Source: Rhizobium sp. CCGE531 (GTDB lineage Bacteria; Pseudomonadota; Alphaproteobacteria; Rhizobiales; Rhizobiaceae). From it: 64,000 nt of DNA. The notes beneath the pieces are model-generated. The model did not search any database. It was not told the origin of the DNA and worked only from the letters and a program-made list of their open reading frames with translations. Where the stretch lies: positions 156,001 to 220,000 of the forward strand of contig NZ_CP032684.1 of assembly GCF_003627795.1 (NCBI RefSeq), given 5' to 3'. The position numbers and the translations under genes are program-made. Below are positions 49,033-60,069 of this stretch, in pieces. The first letter of the stretch is position 1. Each line of letters opens with the position of its first letter.

Positions 49033-50181
49033 TCAGTCGCTGAACGTATCGAAGAAATCCTTCATGCGGGCGAAGAAGCCCGTCGATTCGGGATTGTTGT
49101 CCTTCGAAGAGATCTGCTCGAATTCCTGTAGGAGTTCGCGCTGGCGCTTGGTCAGCTTCTGCGGCGTCTCGATCTGGATCTGGATATAGAGATCGCCGAC
49201 CTGGCTGGAGCGCAGCACCGGCATGCCCTTGCCCTTCAGGCGGAACTGCTTGCCGACCTGCGTCCCCTCCGGAACGGTGACGCGCGACTTGGTGCCGTCG
49301 AGCGTCGCGACATCGAAGGTGCCGCCGAGCGCCGCCGTCGTCATCGAGATCGGCACCGCGCAATAGAGATCGGCGCCATCGCGCTGGAAGAATTCATGCG
49401 GCTTGACGGACAGGAAGATGTAGAGATCGCCCGCTGGTCCGCCACGCGTACCGGCTTCGCCTTCGCCCTGCAGGCGAATGCGCGTGCCGTCTTCGATGCC
49501 CGAGGGAATATTGACGGAGAGCGAACGCTCCTCCGTCACGCGGCCCTGGCCATGACACTTGCTGCAGGGATCGGGAATGATCTGGCCGCGGCCATGGCAG
49601 GTCGGGCAGGTACGCTCGACGGAGAAGAAGCCCTGGGCGGCACGGACACGCCCGGAACCCTGGCAGGTGCCGCAGGTCTTCGGCTGCGTGCCGGGCTTGG
49701 CGCCCGAGCCGGAACAGACATCGCAGGTGATCGACGTGGGGACCCGGATCTGCGCCGTTTTGCCGCTGAAAGCTTCCTCGAGCGAGATTTCCATATTGTA
49801 GCGAAGATCGGCGCCGCGCTCGCGACCACCGGAAGAGCGAGCGCGGGCGCGGCCACCACCCATCATCTCGCCGAAAATATCTTCGAAAATATCGGAGAAG
49901 CCGCCACCGCCGCCGAAGCCGCCGCCAAAACCACCGCCGCCGCCCATGCCGCCATGCTCGAAGGCCGCATGGCCATAGCGATCATAGGCCGCGCGTTTTT
50001 GCGGATCCTTGAGCGTTTCGTAGGCTTCGTTGATTTCCTTGAACTTCCGCTCAGCGCTGCTGTCGTCCGGGTTCTTGTCCGGATGAAATTGCATTGCCAG
50101 CTTGCGAAAGGCGCTTTTCAGCTCTTTCTCGTCCGCTGTTTTTGAGACGCCCAATGTCTCGTAATAATCCGCTTTTGCCAT
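49033..50181 (-). CDS. dnaJ: Chaperone DnaJ
   Basis: DnaJ delivers unfolded proteins to DnaK and stimulates its ATPase. The 382-residue protein has the J domain (1-70) with HPD at 33-35, a Gly/Phe-rich linker ([18 protein letters not shown]), four CxxCxGxG zinc repeats ([32 protein letters not shown]) and the C-terminal substrate domains. It follows dnaK on the same strand after 84 bases that contain a hairpin. Confidence 0.97.
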   Translation of the reverse strand: MAKADYYETLGVSKTADEKELKSAFRKLAMQFHPDKNPDDSSAERKFKEINEAYETLKDPQKRAAYDRYGHAAFEHGGMGGGGGFGGGFGGGGGFSDIFEDIFGEMMGGGRARARSSGGRERGADLRYNMEISLEEAFSGKTAQIRVPTSITCDVCSGSGAKPGTQPKTCGTCQGSGRVRAAQGFFSVERTCPTCHGRGQIIPDPCSKCHGQGRVTEERSLSVNIPSGIEDGTRIRLQGEGEAGTRGGPAGDLYIFLSVKPHEFFQRDGADLYCAVPISMTTAALGGTFDVATLDGTKSRVTVPEGTQVGKQFRLKGKGMPVLRSSQVGDLYIQIQIETPQKLTKRQRELLQEFEQISSKDNNPESTGFFARMKDFFDTFSD

Positions 50182-50207
50182 TAAGGACTAGACCCCGGAA
50201 ATGGATT

Positions 50208-50232
50208 TCCGGCTGCCCCGAAGGCAGCCGGA
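50208..50232 (-). promoter_or_regulatory. Hairpin between dnaK and dnaJ
   Basis: TCCGGCTGCC (50208-50217) pairs with GGCAGCCGGA (50223-50232); the minus-strand loop is UUCGG, a very stable tetraloop type. No T-run follows. It may attenuate read-through into dnaJ or protect the dnaK message. Confidence 0.6.
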
Positions 50233-50265
50233 TTTAAGTCTCCTCAAGAACCTTTCGGTTCGTGC

Positions 50266-52182
<1,917 letters not shown>

Positions 52183-52458
52183 GTCATTCTCTCCTTGAAG
52201 CAAGCTGTCGGAACCCCTGTCAGGCATTCCATTGACAGCCCCTTACGGGATGGTCTTGAGGATTGCGCAGCCATGACTGCGGTGATGCCGCGTATATAAG
52301 TAGCGGTTTTACTGACTGCAAGGCAGGAAATTGCCCGAAATCCAGCAAAACAAATGGTTTGTCGCGCAAATTCCACCTAGCCCCATGTGCGCCGTGAGCC
52401 AGCGGATTTGACGCGACCGCGTATCAGAGCAGCCTTGCAGCGGCCATGCAAGCGTCTA
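52183..52458. other. Upstream region of dnaK, no gene seen
   Basis: This stretch must hold the dnaK promoter. I see no open frame with a ribosome site and no clear hairpin before the repeat at 52459. Confidence 0.5.
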
Positions 52459-52506
52459 CTGCATAATTCCTTAAATCGGGATCGATTTAGGGATAAAATT
52501 ATGCAG
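52459..52506. repeat. 48-bp palindrome CTGCATAATT...AATTATGCAG
   Basis: The outer 10 bases are exact inverted copies, with inner TTAAATC/GATTTAG pairs. Elements of this kind are widespread in Rhizobium intergenic regions. Confidence 0.8.
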
Positions 52507-52531
52507 CGGATCTAAAGTGCTACAGCGACCT

Positions 52532-52647
52532 TAGAGCCGGATGATTTCAGGTCGAATCGACCTGAAATCTGAATCCGTCTCTAAATCAAAAAGTTGGAGC
52601 GGGATATCGCTCGAAAACCGCTCACACTTTTCGGCATCCCGCTCTTG
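52532..52647. repeat. Repeat with two hairpins, GCCGGATGATTTCAGGTC family
   Basis: It has the same architecture as 47471-47585, including the shared CGAAAACCGCTCACACTTTT block, with compensating changes in the second hairpin (GAGCGGGAT/ATCCCGCTC). It lies between dnaK and the end of the penicillin-binding-protein gene. Confidence 0.82.
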
Positions 52648-52692
52648 CGCGCCATATATGACGCGCGGCGCTGTGGGTGAAAAATTGCGATT

Positions 52693-55080
52693 TTATCGGC
52701 CCAAGATGACGTCGAGCAGCGAGGAGCGATGTGACCGCGCCGTTGCGATCGGGGCGCCGCTGTCGCCGATATCCGCCGGCGGGATTTCGCCGCTGTCATA
52801 AGGGTTGGAACTGTAAGGATTGCTGTCGTCGGCGAGGTTCGCCGGCGGCAGGTCCTGCGGGTCTTCATTGGCCGCGGTCTGGTTGACGATCTGCGGCTGG
52901 ATCGGCTGTTGCGACGGCCGTTGCTGCAAGGTCGGCTGCTGCACCGGCTGTCCGCCGTCGGCCACGCCCGAAATGATGTTGCCGATGGTCGTCGGCTGGT
53001 CGCCATTCGGCGCCTGCGCCATCGGCAGGCCATTGTCGATGATCACGCCGCCGCCGAAGATCGGCGCCGGCGTGATGCCCTTGTGGGCGGCGATCATGAA
53101 TTCCTTCCACGCCTTGGCCGGCAGCCCGCCGCCGGTGACCTTGCGCATCGACTTGCCGTCGTCATTGCCGAACCAGACGCCTGTCGTCAGGTGGCTGGTG
53201 AAGCCGACGAACAGCGCGTCGCGGAAGGATTGCGTCGTTCCCGACTTGCCGGCCGCCTGCCATCCGGGAATGCGCGCCGACTTGGCCGTGCCGTAGGCGA
53301 TGACGCCGGTCATCATGGCGTTCATGTTGGCAACGATATCGGGGTTCACCACCCGTTGCGGATTGTCGGTATTGGTCTGGTAGAGCACCTTGCCGGAGGC
53401 GGTCGTCACCTTGCTGATGACGTGCGGCGTCACCTTGAAGCCGCCGTTCATGAAGGTGGCATAGGCGGACGTGAGTTCCAGCAGCGACACTTCGGAGGTG
53501 CCGAGCGCGATCGAGGCATTGGCCTGCAGGTCCGATTCGATGCCGAGCCTATGGGCGACCTTGATGACCTGATCCGGCCCGACCTCGGCGACGAGTTCCG
53601 CGGCGACCGTGTTCAATGATTTCGCCACCGCGGTCGCAAGCGTCACGGGGCCGCTATAGCGCTGTTCGTAATTTTCGGGCGCCCAGTTGCCGATCTTCAC
53701 CGGCATGTCATTGCGGATCGAATTGGGCGTCAGGCCCGCTTCCAGCGCTGCGGTATAGACAAAGGGCTTGAAGGCCGAGCCTGGCTGGCGCTTGGCCGTT
53801 ACGGCGCGGTTGAACTGGCTTTGCGCATAATCCCGGCCGCCGACCAGCGCGCGGATCGCGCCCGTCGCGTCGACGGATACGAGCGATGCCTGCGAGGCAT
53901 TCAGCTTCTTGCCGTCCTTTTCGAGCACATCGGCCAGCGCCTTCTCGGCTTTCGCCTCCAGCGACATGTCGAGCGTGGTGTCGACGATCAGGTCTTCCTT
54001 GATGTCGCCGCCGATCAGCTTCGGGAGCTGGTCCATGACCATGTCGGCAACGTAGTTCTCGGCACCTGTCCAATAGCTTTTCGACCGCGTCGGCGGCTGC
54101 GACATGGCGGTCTTGATGTCGGCCTCGGAGATGAAGCCCTGATCATGCATGGCCTGCAGCACCAGTTGCGCGCGGGCCTCGGCGGCTGCCGGATCGCGGG
54201 CGGGCGACAGCCGCGAGGGCGCCTTGACGAGACCGGCGAGCATGGCCGCCTCGCCGAGATTGACGTCGTGGGCCGATTTATTGAAGTAGCGCCGCGAGGC
54301 CGCTTCCACGCCATAGGCGTTGGAGCCGAAATAGACGCGGTTCAGGTACATCGTCAGGATCTGATCCTTGGTGTACTTGCGCTCCAGCCATAGCGCCAGC
54401 AGCACTTCCTGCACCTTGCGTTCCAGCGTGCGGTCCGGCGAAAGGAAGAGGTTCTTGGCGAGCTGTTGCGTCAGCGTCGAACCGCCCTGGACGGCGTGCC
54501 CGGTCAGGACGTTCGTCACGACCGCGCGGCCAAGGCCGATCGGGTCGAAGCCGAAGTGGGAGTAGAAGCGACGGTCCTCGATGGCGACGATCGCCTCCGG
54601 GATGTAGGGCGACATGTCGCTGAGCGCCAAGGCTTCGCCGCCCGTCGTTCCGCGATTGGCGAGCAGCGTGCCGTCGAGATCGTTGATCTTTACGTTCGGC
54701 GGCCGCTCGGGGATTGACCAGGTGCTGGCGCTCGGCATGCGCGAGCCGTAATAGACGACGAGGCCCGCAAGGCCGATGCCGGCCCAGAGACAAAGCACCA
54801 GACCCCAATAGACCGTCGCGCGGATGAAGCTGAAAAAGCCGCGTTGCGGACGCGCGCGCCGCGCGGGTTTGCGGCGGCTCCGGGTACGGCGAGGCCTTTG
54901 GACCACGGGCTCGTCCTCGTCGTCTTCTTCCTCGTCGGGTTCCGGCTCCTGGTAATATTTCTTGGCCGAGCGCCCGTTGCCAACGATGCGTTCGCCGGCG
55001 TTGAATCCGTCATCGATGCGTTCCCGGCCGCTGGAAAAGGATGGTTCTATCCTCTGGCGTGATTTCTTCTTATCTGCCAT
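52693..55080 (-). CDS. Class A penicillin-binding protein (PBP1A family)
   Basis: A bifunctional peptidoglycan synthase. The 795-residue protein has an acidic/basic cytoplasmic tail with RPRRTRSRRKPARRA, one membrane segment at about 90-112, a glycosyltransferase (GT51) domain with catalytic Glu168 in EDRRFYSHFG and GGSTLTQQLAKN (199-210), and a transpeptidase with Ser435-x-x-Lys438 (PGSAFKPF), SLN at 488-490 and KSGTT at 612-616. The C-terminus is rich in Gln and Pro. ATG at 55080 begins MADKKKSRQR. It is one of several class A enzymes expected in rhizobia. Confidence 0.93.
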   Translation of the reverse strand: MADKKKSRQRIEPSFSSGRERIDDGFNAGERIVGNGRSAKKYYQEPEPDEEEDDEDEPVVQRPRRTRSRRKPARRARPQRGFFSFIRATVYWGLVLCLWAGIGLAGLVVYYGSRMPSASTWSIPERPPNVKINDLDGTLLANRGTTGGEALALSDMSPYIPEAIVAIEDRRFYSHFGFDPIGLGRAVVTNVLTGHAVQGGSTLTQQLAKNLFLSPDRTLERKVQEVLLALWLERKYTKDQILTMYLNRVYFGSNAYGVEAASRRYFNKSAHDVNLGEAAMLAGLVKAPSRLSPARDPAAAEARAQLVLQAMHDQGFISEADIKTAMSQPPTRSKSYWTGAENYVADMVMDQLPKLIGGDIKEDLIVDTTLDMSLEAKAEKALADVLEKDGKKLNASQASLVSVDATGAIRALVGGRDYAQSQFNRAVTAKRQPGSAFKPFVYTAALEAGLTPNSIRNDMPVKIGNWAPENYEQRYSGPVTLATAVAKSLNTVAAELVAEVGPDQVIKVAHRLGIESDLQANASIALGTSEVSLLELTSAYATFMNGGFKVTPHVISKVTTASGKVLYQTNTDNPQRVVNPDIVANMNAMMTGVIAYGTAKSARIPGWQAAGKSGTTQSFRDALFVGFTSHLTTGVWFGNDDGKSMRKVTGGGLPAKAWKEFMIAAHKGITPAPIFGGGVIIDNGLPMAQAPNGDQPTTIGNIISGVADGGQPVQQPTLQQRPSQQPIQPQIVNQTAANEDPQDLPPANLADDSNPYSSNPYDSGEIPPADIGDSGAPIATARSHRSSLLDVILGR

Positions 55081-55430
55081 TGCCGGCCGGTTGTACCTCG
55101 GTGCCCAGTATTCCCCAGTGTTCCTATGTCTTCTATCAGGCTGATCGCAGCGGCGGTAGAAATCTTTGCGCCCGTTCGCCCGCGCTTTAAGCCGGCGCAT
55201 CACCCCGAGAGCCGATATCGGCTGTCGAGGCGCCTACCCGCCATTTGTTCACGAACCCTCGTGAAGACATCAAGTCCCGCCTGAACTGTAAATGCGGCGA
55301 TTTAAGGAGGGATTAAGAACAATTCCGGCCCGGGTCGCCGGGTCGCTCCGCCCCTCTGCCGGCGGGCCGCAGAGGGAACTTTTCGCCCCTTCGGACATTA
55401 ACAAATGACAAGAACAAAGAGGGCGAGCAC
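55081..55430. other. Intergenic region, no gene seen
   Basis: Contains a GGCCCGGGTCGCCGGGTC stretch and a GC-rich area near 55325-55375. I see no supported gene, repeat or terminator. Confidence 0.5.
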
Positions 55431-55619
55431 ATGAGTTCATTGATCAAGATAGAGGAAGTTGACCGGAGCAGATTGCGGGAGGTCTGGAGTGTCCAGGATT
55501 TCGCCCGCCGCCACCGGCTTTGCCAGGAGGAGGAAGCCCGGCTGAAGAAGCTGTTTGGCGATTTCGCGACAAAGCAGGAGCTGCTCTCCAACGCGCAGAG
55601 GCCGCCTCGATTTCGTTGA
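55431..55619 (+). CDS. Small rhizobial protein of unknown function (62 residues)
   Basis: The sequence MSSLIKIEEVDRSRLREVWS... is largely helical and charged. DFARRHRLCQEEEARLKKLF looks like a helix-turn-helix-like or paired-helix segment and the protein ends RPPRFR. I cannot assign a function. The start has a GAGC nearby, so the ribosome site is modest. It lies in the same direction as the 40-residue gene that follows 90 bases later. Confidence 0.65.
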   Translation: MSSLIKIEEVDRSRLREVWSVQDFARRHRLCQEEEARLKKLFGDFATKQELLSNAQRPPRFR

Positions 55620-55709
55620 TAGGATTCGCTGAAGGGAATGGCAGGCCAGGCGCGATAGACATCGTAGGCCGCGACGACCGCAGGGTTGGCAGCGGAGGAG
55701 GCTGCGTCA

Positions 55710-55832
55710 ATGTGGAAACGTTTCGAACTATGGTTGGTCGATCGGATCGACCGGATTTTCGGCTTGGAGAGGCTCGCCCGCCGCGCTGGGTTTTCCCCGG
55801 ATGAGGCAAGGCGGATCGCCCGTGAGAAATAG
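55710..55832 (+). CDS. Very small protein (40 residues) with a strong ribosome site
   Basis: The frame MWKRFELWLVDRIDRIFGLE... ends IAREK and is too short for usual gene calls. GGAGGAGG lies eight bases before the ATG. The peptide is amphipathic and ends with a basic stretch; RLARRAGFSPDEARRIA looks like a short helix-turn-helix-like pair. The function is unknown. Confidence 0.6.
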   Translation: MWKRFELWLVDRIDRIFGLERLARRAGFSPDEARRIAREK

Positions 55833-56071
55833 ATCGCATGCCATGCACCGATGGCCGTTCTCTCTGAAAAGCTTGAGAGGAAATTCATCGCATCCAGGTC
55901 ATCCAGGCATGTCATGCGAGCCGTATTTGCCCGATCCAATAGGCTCGATATGTCGCGGGAAGCTCGAAATCTTTCATATTTTCGAAAGCTCTGATCGGGG
56001 TTATAGTACTGTCATGTGGCCGTCGTGGAAGACGGTTCCAAGCAATTGGTAGCGCGTGAGGAGGAGTATTC

Positions 56072-56314
56072 ATGCGGCACGTCAAATGGAGCAATCCCAT
56101 TGAAGTCGGTTTTGCTCATGGTAGTTTCCAGGTAGTGACCGGTCCTTCCGATGCATTGAATTGCATGGCCGACCTTTGGCCCGATCGGCGCGGTCCTTTG
56201 TATGTTGCAGCAAGAAGCCTTTGCCGGGCAGCCATCGACGGTCGCAAGTCCGCCGAAGAGGCGCGGGAAATGTTCATCTCGGCGACGCGTGAAGCGCACC
56301 TGAAGATGCACTGA
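56072..56314 (+). CDS. DUF982 family protein
   Basis: The 80-residue protein has the DUF982 pattern: W near the start, VVTGPSDALNCMADLWPDRRG in the middle and ARSLCRAAIDGRKSAEEARE, then ATREAH. The family is almost confined to rhizobia and has no known function. GAGGAGG lies eight bases before the ATG, so translation is well supported. Confidence 0.85.
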   Translation: MRHVKWSNPIEVGFAHGSFQVVTGPSDALNCMADLWPDRRGPLYVAARSLCRAAIDGRKSAEEAREMFISATREAHLKMH

Positions 56315-56477
56315 AACCGGTCGGCATTTTCAAGCCGTTTGCTCGTTCGAGCCTTGCGAGCCGATAGAGGCGCGCCAAAAGATTCCGTTCAAGATATTTC
56401 CGTTTGAATGCCGCTTGTCCGAGCATCTATTCGGATGCGGGTCGTTCGTCGGCAAGTGCCGCTCCTCAACGGCTAAA
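56315..56477. other. Intergenic region, no gene seen
   Basis: No ribosome site with a useful frame and no terminator was found between the DUF982 gene and the tandem repeat. Confidence 0.4.
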
Positions 56478-56603
56478 GCAATTCCAGGAAAAGTGCGTAG
56501 CGGTTTTCCGTCCGGAATTGCGAGAAAACAAAGAGATAGAGCAATTCCAGGAAAAGTGCGTAGCGGTTTTCCGTCCGGAATTGCGAGAAAACAAAGAGAT
56601 AGA
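56478..56603. repeat. 63-bp direct repeat, two identical copies
   Basis: Units 56478-56540 and 56541-56603 appear identical. Each starts with the 44-bp palindrome-ended core GCAATTCC...GGAATTGC, which also occurs inverted at 40101-40144. The rest of the unit is A-rich. Confidence 0.92.
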
Positions 56604-56647
56604 GCGGCTCGGCGATTCCGTGAAAAGCTGAACCGTTCTGGCGCATC

Positions 56648-56690
56648 AAAAAGGCCAGCGATCTCTGAGATCGCTGGCCTTTGATTTTGT
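56648..56690. terminator. Bidirectional terminator
   Basis: AAAGGCCAGCGATCT (56650-56664) pairs perfectly with AGATCGCTGGCCTTT (56668-56682); A-rich and T-rich flanks lie on both sides. It can end the minus-strand SH3 gene at 56709. Confidence 0.85.
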
Positions 56691-56708
56691 GGAATCCTCA
56701 ACGCGCCG

Positions 56709-57566
56709 TCAGCGGTTTGAACCCCTTATGGACATGCGGCAATCCGGTTCCGAGGCCGGGCAGTCCTTATGATCCGGGCTATAGGGACCCGGCTGACGCG
56801 TATCCTGTCGCGGATTGTTCTGCGGCTGCGGCTGCGGCTGTGCCTGAGGTTGTGGCTGTGGCTGAGCCTGAGGCGGTTGCCGCTGGGGTTCCGGGCGAGG
56901 GCGGTTGTCCGGCCGGTTGTTGTCGCGCGGGCGATCCGGCTGGTTATTCCAGTCTTGATTATTGTCCGGCCGCCGCCGGCCCCAGTTACGATTGTCGTCG
57001 CGCTGCCCATCCCAGTTGCGATCCGGGCGCCGGTCCCAGTTGCCGTCCGAGTCATTATTCCAGTCGCGATTGCGGTCGGGGCGGCGATCCCAGTTACGGT
57101 CCTGCCCGTTATCCCAGTTCGATCCGCGATCCCAGCCGCTGTCGGGCCGGCGATCGACCCAGCCGGGGCCGCGCCGCCAACGGTCGCGGTCACGATAGAA
57201 GTCGCGGCCGCGATAATAGCGACCCCAGTAGTCATCGAAGTTGAAAACCACCGTCGGAATGCCGAGCGGCCGATAATATTGCGGGCCGACATAGATGCGG
57301 CGCGATTGATAAGTGGCCTGGATGTACCGGCCGGCGACCCATCCGCGACCGCCATAGAACGAGACATCGCACCAGGGCGTCTCGTTGAGGCAGCCGTTGA
57401 TCTGCAGCGGCGCACCGACCCGGATCATCGCCACAGCCGGATAGGCGGTACTCGGACCTGACCGCATGTTGACGTTTGCGGTGGCAAAGCCCTCCGCGGC
57501 TTCCGCAATGGCCGGCAGCGCGATGAATGCGGCCAGCAAGCTTGCGGCAAGAACTTTGAACCTCAT
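56709..57566 (-). CDS. Secreted SH3-domain protein with a Trp/Asp/Arg-rich tail
   Basis: The 285-residue protein has a signal peptide (MRFKVLAASLLAAFIALPAI, cleavage near AEA), an SH3-type domain (ANVNMRSGPSTAYPAVAMIR, WCDVSFYGGRGWVAGRYIQ) and then about 110 residues of WDRRPDRN-like repeats rich in Asn, Asp, Arg and Trp, followed by a Gln/Pro-repeat tail. Envelope-binding SH3 domains with such disordered tails are known in rhizobia, without clear function. Two Cys pairs near the end (CPASEPDC) may form a loop. GGGAGAG precedes the ATG. Confidence 0.83.
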   Translation of the reverse strand: MRFKVLAASLLAAFIALPAIAEAAEGFATANVNMRSGPSTAYPAVAMIRVGAPLQINGCLNETPWCDVSFYGGRGWVAGRYIQATYQSRRIYVGPQYYRPLGIPTVVFNFDDYWGRYYRGRDFYRDRDRWRRGPGWVDRRPDSGWDRGSNWDNGQDRNWDRRPDRNRDWNNDSDGNWDRRPDRNWDGQRDDNRNWGRRRPDNNQDWNNQPDRPRDNNRPDNRPRPEPQRQPPQAQPQPQPQAQPQPQPQNNPRQDTRQPGPYSPDHKDCPASEPDCRMSIRGSNR

Positions 57567-58086
57567 AAATACTCTCCCTTTGCACGCCGTCGTCGCGAAA
57601 TCGGCAACCGATGCCTTTCCGCCTGTCGTGCGCCTACCCGGCACCATCCGGTAAGACTTTCCAATTTCGGCAAGATAAAGGCATTCGCATGCACGGAATC
57701 TGACAGGACTCCACGGCGCGTCTTCAATCTTTACATGTGTTTTAAGAATATTTGCATGAATGCAGCTTGAACGATGACTTGCGGACGCGGGAAAATCTGC
57801 GGGATATCATTTGAAATGACCGCCTGCCGTCAGGATCGCCATGCCATTGGTGGCGGCGACTCGGGAGACCGATGGAAGAAATTGAAACGGCAGCCTTGAA
57901 ATTGCCACCTTGCCCACCGATATGCGCTTCAGTCATGCAGTCGACGGCGGCTGGCGCGCTTCAAAGCGAGCCTTTTTCGCCATTGAGATCGTGGAAGCGA
58001 AGTTAACCTTTCGCGATCAATCTGACTGCAGTTCCGCATTGCCTTTGACCACGGATGTACTGGCACTGGTGTGATAGCGGATGGCG
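57567..58086. other. Intergenic region with a possible 50-codon frame
   Basis: This 520-base part contains an ATG frame at 57922-58074 (50 residues, MRFSHAVDGGWRASKRAF...) ending 12 bases before a plus-strand terminator. It has no ribosome site. I see no conserved domain. Confidence 0.4.
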
Positions 58087-58121
58087 AAAGGCCGGATTAT
58101 TCCGGCCTTTTTGTTTTTTGG
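58087..58121 (+). terminator. Plus-strand terminator with no known gene
   Basis: AAAGGCCGGA (58087-58096) pairs with TCCGGCCTTT (58101-58110), followed by TTGTTTTTTGG. The nearest plus-strand candidate upstream is the 50-codon frame at 57922-58074. Confidence 0.8.
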
Positions 58122-58189
58122 CGATGGCGTGCTCTTGCGGAAGCGAGGCGCGCCATTTTCAGTTTCAGCATCTCTCCGGCGCCAAAAGA

Positions 58190-58218
58190 AAAACCGCCGC
58201 ATCCCCTGCGGCGGTTTT
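58190..58218 (-). terminator. Terminator of the outer-membrane factor gene
   Basis: AAAACCGCCGC (58190-58200) pairs with GCGGCGGTTTT (58208-58218) around ATCCCCT. In minus-strand RNA it is followed by TCTTTTGG. Confidence 0.85.
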
Positions 58219-58271
58219 CCGATTCAAGCTTTTCCGTTGAAGCAAAGTGCCCGGCGGGCCGGGCGACCTTG

Positions 58272-59723
58272 TCAGTTCACCTTCTTCGCCGAAACCTTGA
58301 CGACCTTGGCCGGAGCTGCGGCCAAGGTTGCCTTGCCTGCAGGCACGTAGCCGGCGCCGATCGCGACATTCAGCGAGATATAGTCGATAGCGCTCGTCTG
58401 AACGGCCTGTGCAAGGCTCTGTTGCGCGCTGGTCACGTTGCGCTGGGCGTCCAGAACGTCGAGCAGTGAAGACGCACCATCCTTATAGCTGGCGGTCGAG
58501 AGCTGCAGGGCTTCCTGGTAGGACTTGACCTGGGCGTGCAGGGCCGCAACCGTCTGAGCGTCGCGGGTGACGGCAGACAGGGCGTTTTCAACATCTTGGA
58601 TCGCGCCCCTCACCGTCTGCTGCCAGACGATATACTGTTCGCGGCTCGAGGATTCCGCGCTCTTGACGCCGGCGCGCAGGGTACCGCCGTCGAAGATCGG
58701 CAGGTTCAGCGCCGGGCCGAACGACCAGCTGGTGAGGCTGCCGCTCGTGGACGAGCTGTGGATATAGGACGGCGAGATCGCGCCGCTGAGCGTGATCGAC
58801 GGGAAGAGCTTGGCTTCCGCCACGCCGATCTGGGCTGTAGCAGCGGCTAGATTACGCTCTGCGGCGCGAATGTCCGGACGGTTGCGGATGAGATCGGCGG
58901 GAACGCCGGTGCGGACGCTGCCACGGAATACCGGCTGGCTACCGCCGCCCTGCATCTGGGCGATGATCGTGGACGAGGGCACGTTGAGTAGCGTTGCGAT
59001 GTGATGCACCGCCTGGCGGTAACTGATCTCAAAGCCAGGAATAGTCGAGAGCGTCGAGTTGACGAGGCCTTCGGCTTGGACGACATCGAGGCGGGATGCG
59101 GCACCGGCTTCAAGCTGGAACTTGGTCAGCGAAAGCGTGTCGCGCCGGGACTTCAGGTTTTCCCGGGCGATCGAGACGAGCGCCTGGTAGTAGCGGGCGT
59201 TGACATAGCTGTTGGCCAGATCCTGCAGATAGGTCAGGCGTGCAGTATCGACGCTGGAATAGGCGGCATCGAGCGAGGCGTTGGCGCTTTCCGTTGCGCG
59301 GCGATACTGACCCCAAAGGTCGAGCAGCCACGAAACCGAGGCTGTGCCGCTGCTGCTGTTTCGCGTTTCGGTCTGCGTGCGCAGCGAGCCCTTCTGGCCG
59401 CTGGTCGTATGGTCACCGCTGACCGTCAGGCTCGGCAGTCCGCCAGCACCTGCGGTCACGACTGCAGCTTCAGCCTGATTGATGCGCTCCAGCGATTGCT
59501 GGATGTTAAGGTTCTGGGAAAGTCCTTGTGCGGCGAAGGCATTCAGCTTGGAGTCGCTGAAAGCGGTCCACCATTGCGAACCGGCGACATCGCCGTTGAC
59601 CTTCGTACCGCCCTCCGAGAATTTGGCCGGCAGAGGCATTTCCGGTGGCTTATGGTCTGGGCCGCTGACGCAACCTGCCAGAATAAGCAGCAGGGCGGGG
59701 GCGGCAGTACGAATGGAAACCAT
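58272..59723 (-). CDS. NodT-type RND outer-membrane factor (TolC-like lipoprotein)
   Basis: The 483-residue protein has a lipoprotein signal with lipobox LAGC (Cys18) and the OMF fold: two TolC-like repeats with long helices, RLTYLQDLANSYVNARYYQA, GAASRLDVVQAEGLV, the NRPDIRAAERNLAAA motif and LPIFDGGTLRAGV. It forms the outer-membrane part of RND efflux systems. The usual membrane-fusion and RND pump genes are not next to it, so it is an orphan or serves a pump elsewhere. The start may be ATG 59723, GTG 59726 or TTG 59738. Confidence 0.9.
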   Translation of the reverse strand: MVSIRTAAPALLLILAGCVSGPDHKPPEMPLPAKFSEGGTKVNGDVAGSQWWTAFSDSKLNAFAAQGLSQNLNIQQSLERINQAEAAVVTAGAGGLPSLTVSGDHTTSGQKGSLRTQTETRNSSSGTASVSWLLDLWGQYRRATESANASLDAAYSSVDTARLTYLQDLANSYVNARYYQALVSIARENLKSRRDTLSLTKFQLEAGAASRLDVVQAEGLVNSTLSTIPGFEISYRQAVHHIATLLNVPSSTIIAQMQGGGSQPVFRGSVRTGVPADLIRNRPDIRAAERNLAAATAQIGVAEAKLFPSITLSGAISPSYIHSSSTSGSLTSWSFGPALNLPIFDGGTLRAGVKSAESSSREQYIVWQQTVRGAIQDVENALSAVTRDAQTVAALHAQVKSYQEALQLSTASYKDGASSLLDVLDAQRNVTSAQQSLAQAVQTSAIDYISLNVAIGAGYVPAGKATLAAAPAKVVKVSAKKVN

Positions 59724-60065
59724 CACATTGTCCCACAATTCAATTTACATGATCAGTGTCTTTTAACGGAGCCAACATGACTCCATGTACCGGCGCTCCA
59801 GTCTTACGCAATACAAACAATGACCCGAAGCGGTCGGCGTCAATCTAGCAACGAGTTTTGCAATAGCACAGAGGCTTTTACGAATTCTCGGCAGCGAACA
59901 TATGTAGGATCGGGCGAAATATCAGCTTATTGGTAAAATAAATCTGAAGTGTTGCAAAAAACATACCCTCGCATCCCCAACCTGAGGATGTGAAGGGCGC
60001 AAAACTCCGCCGGCGCCACAACTTCCGGGAAGCTGTTCGGCGCATCGATTCCGCTGAACGACCGT
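59724..60065. other. Intergenic region, no gene seen
   Basis: The promoter of the outer-membrane factor lies here. I found no supported gene; the purC end is marked by an inverted repeat, described separately. Confidence 0.5.
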
Positions 60066-60069
60066 TCAG
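60054..60069. promoter_or_regulatory. Perfect inverted repeat CTGAACG-AC-CGTTCAG at the end of purC
   Basis: Seven-base arms with a two-base centre (60054-60069) overlap the purC stop. Such sites resemble TetR-type operators, but the position at a gene end makes this uncertain. Confidence 0.35.

Noticed and set aside
55851..55994. A 47-codon frame after the 40-residue gene
   Set aside because: No ribosome site, and a composition unlike a protein.
56478..56603. Possible CRISPR array
   Set aside because: Only two contiguous copies without spacers, and no cas genes.
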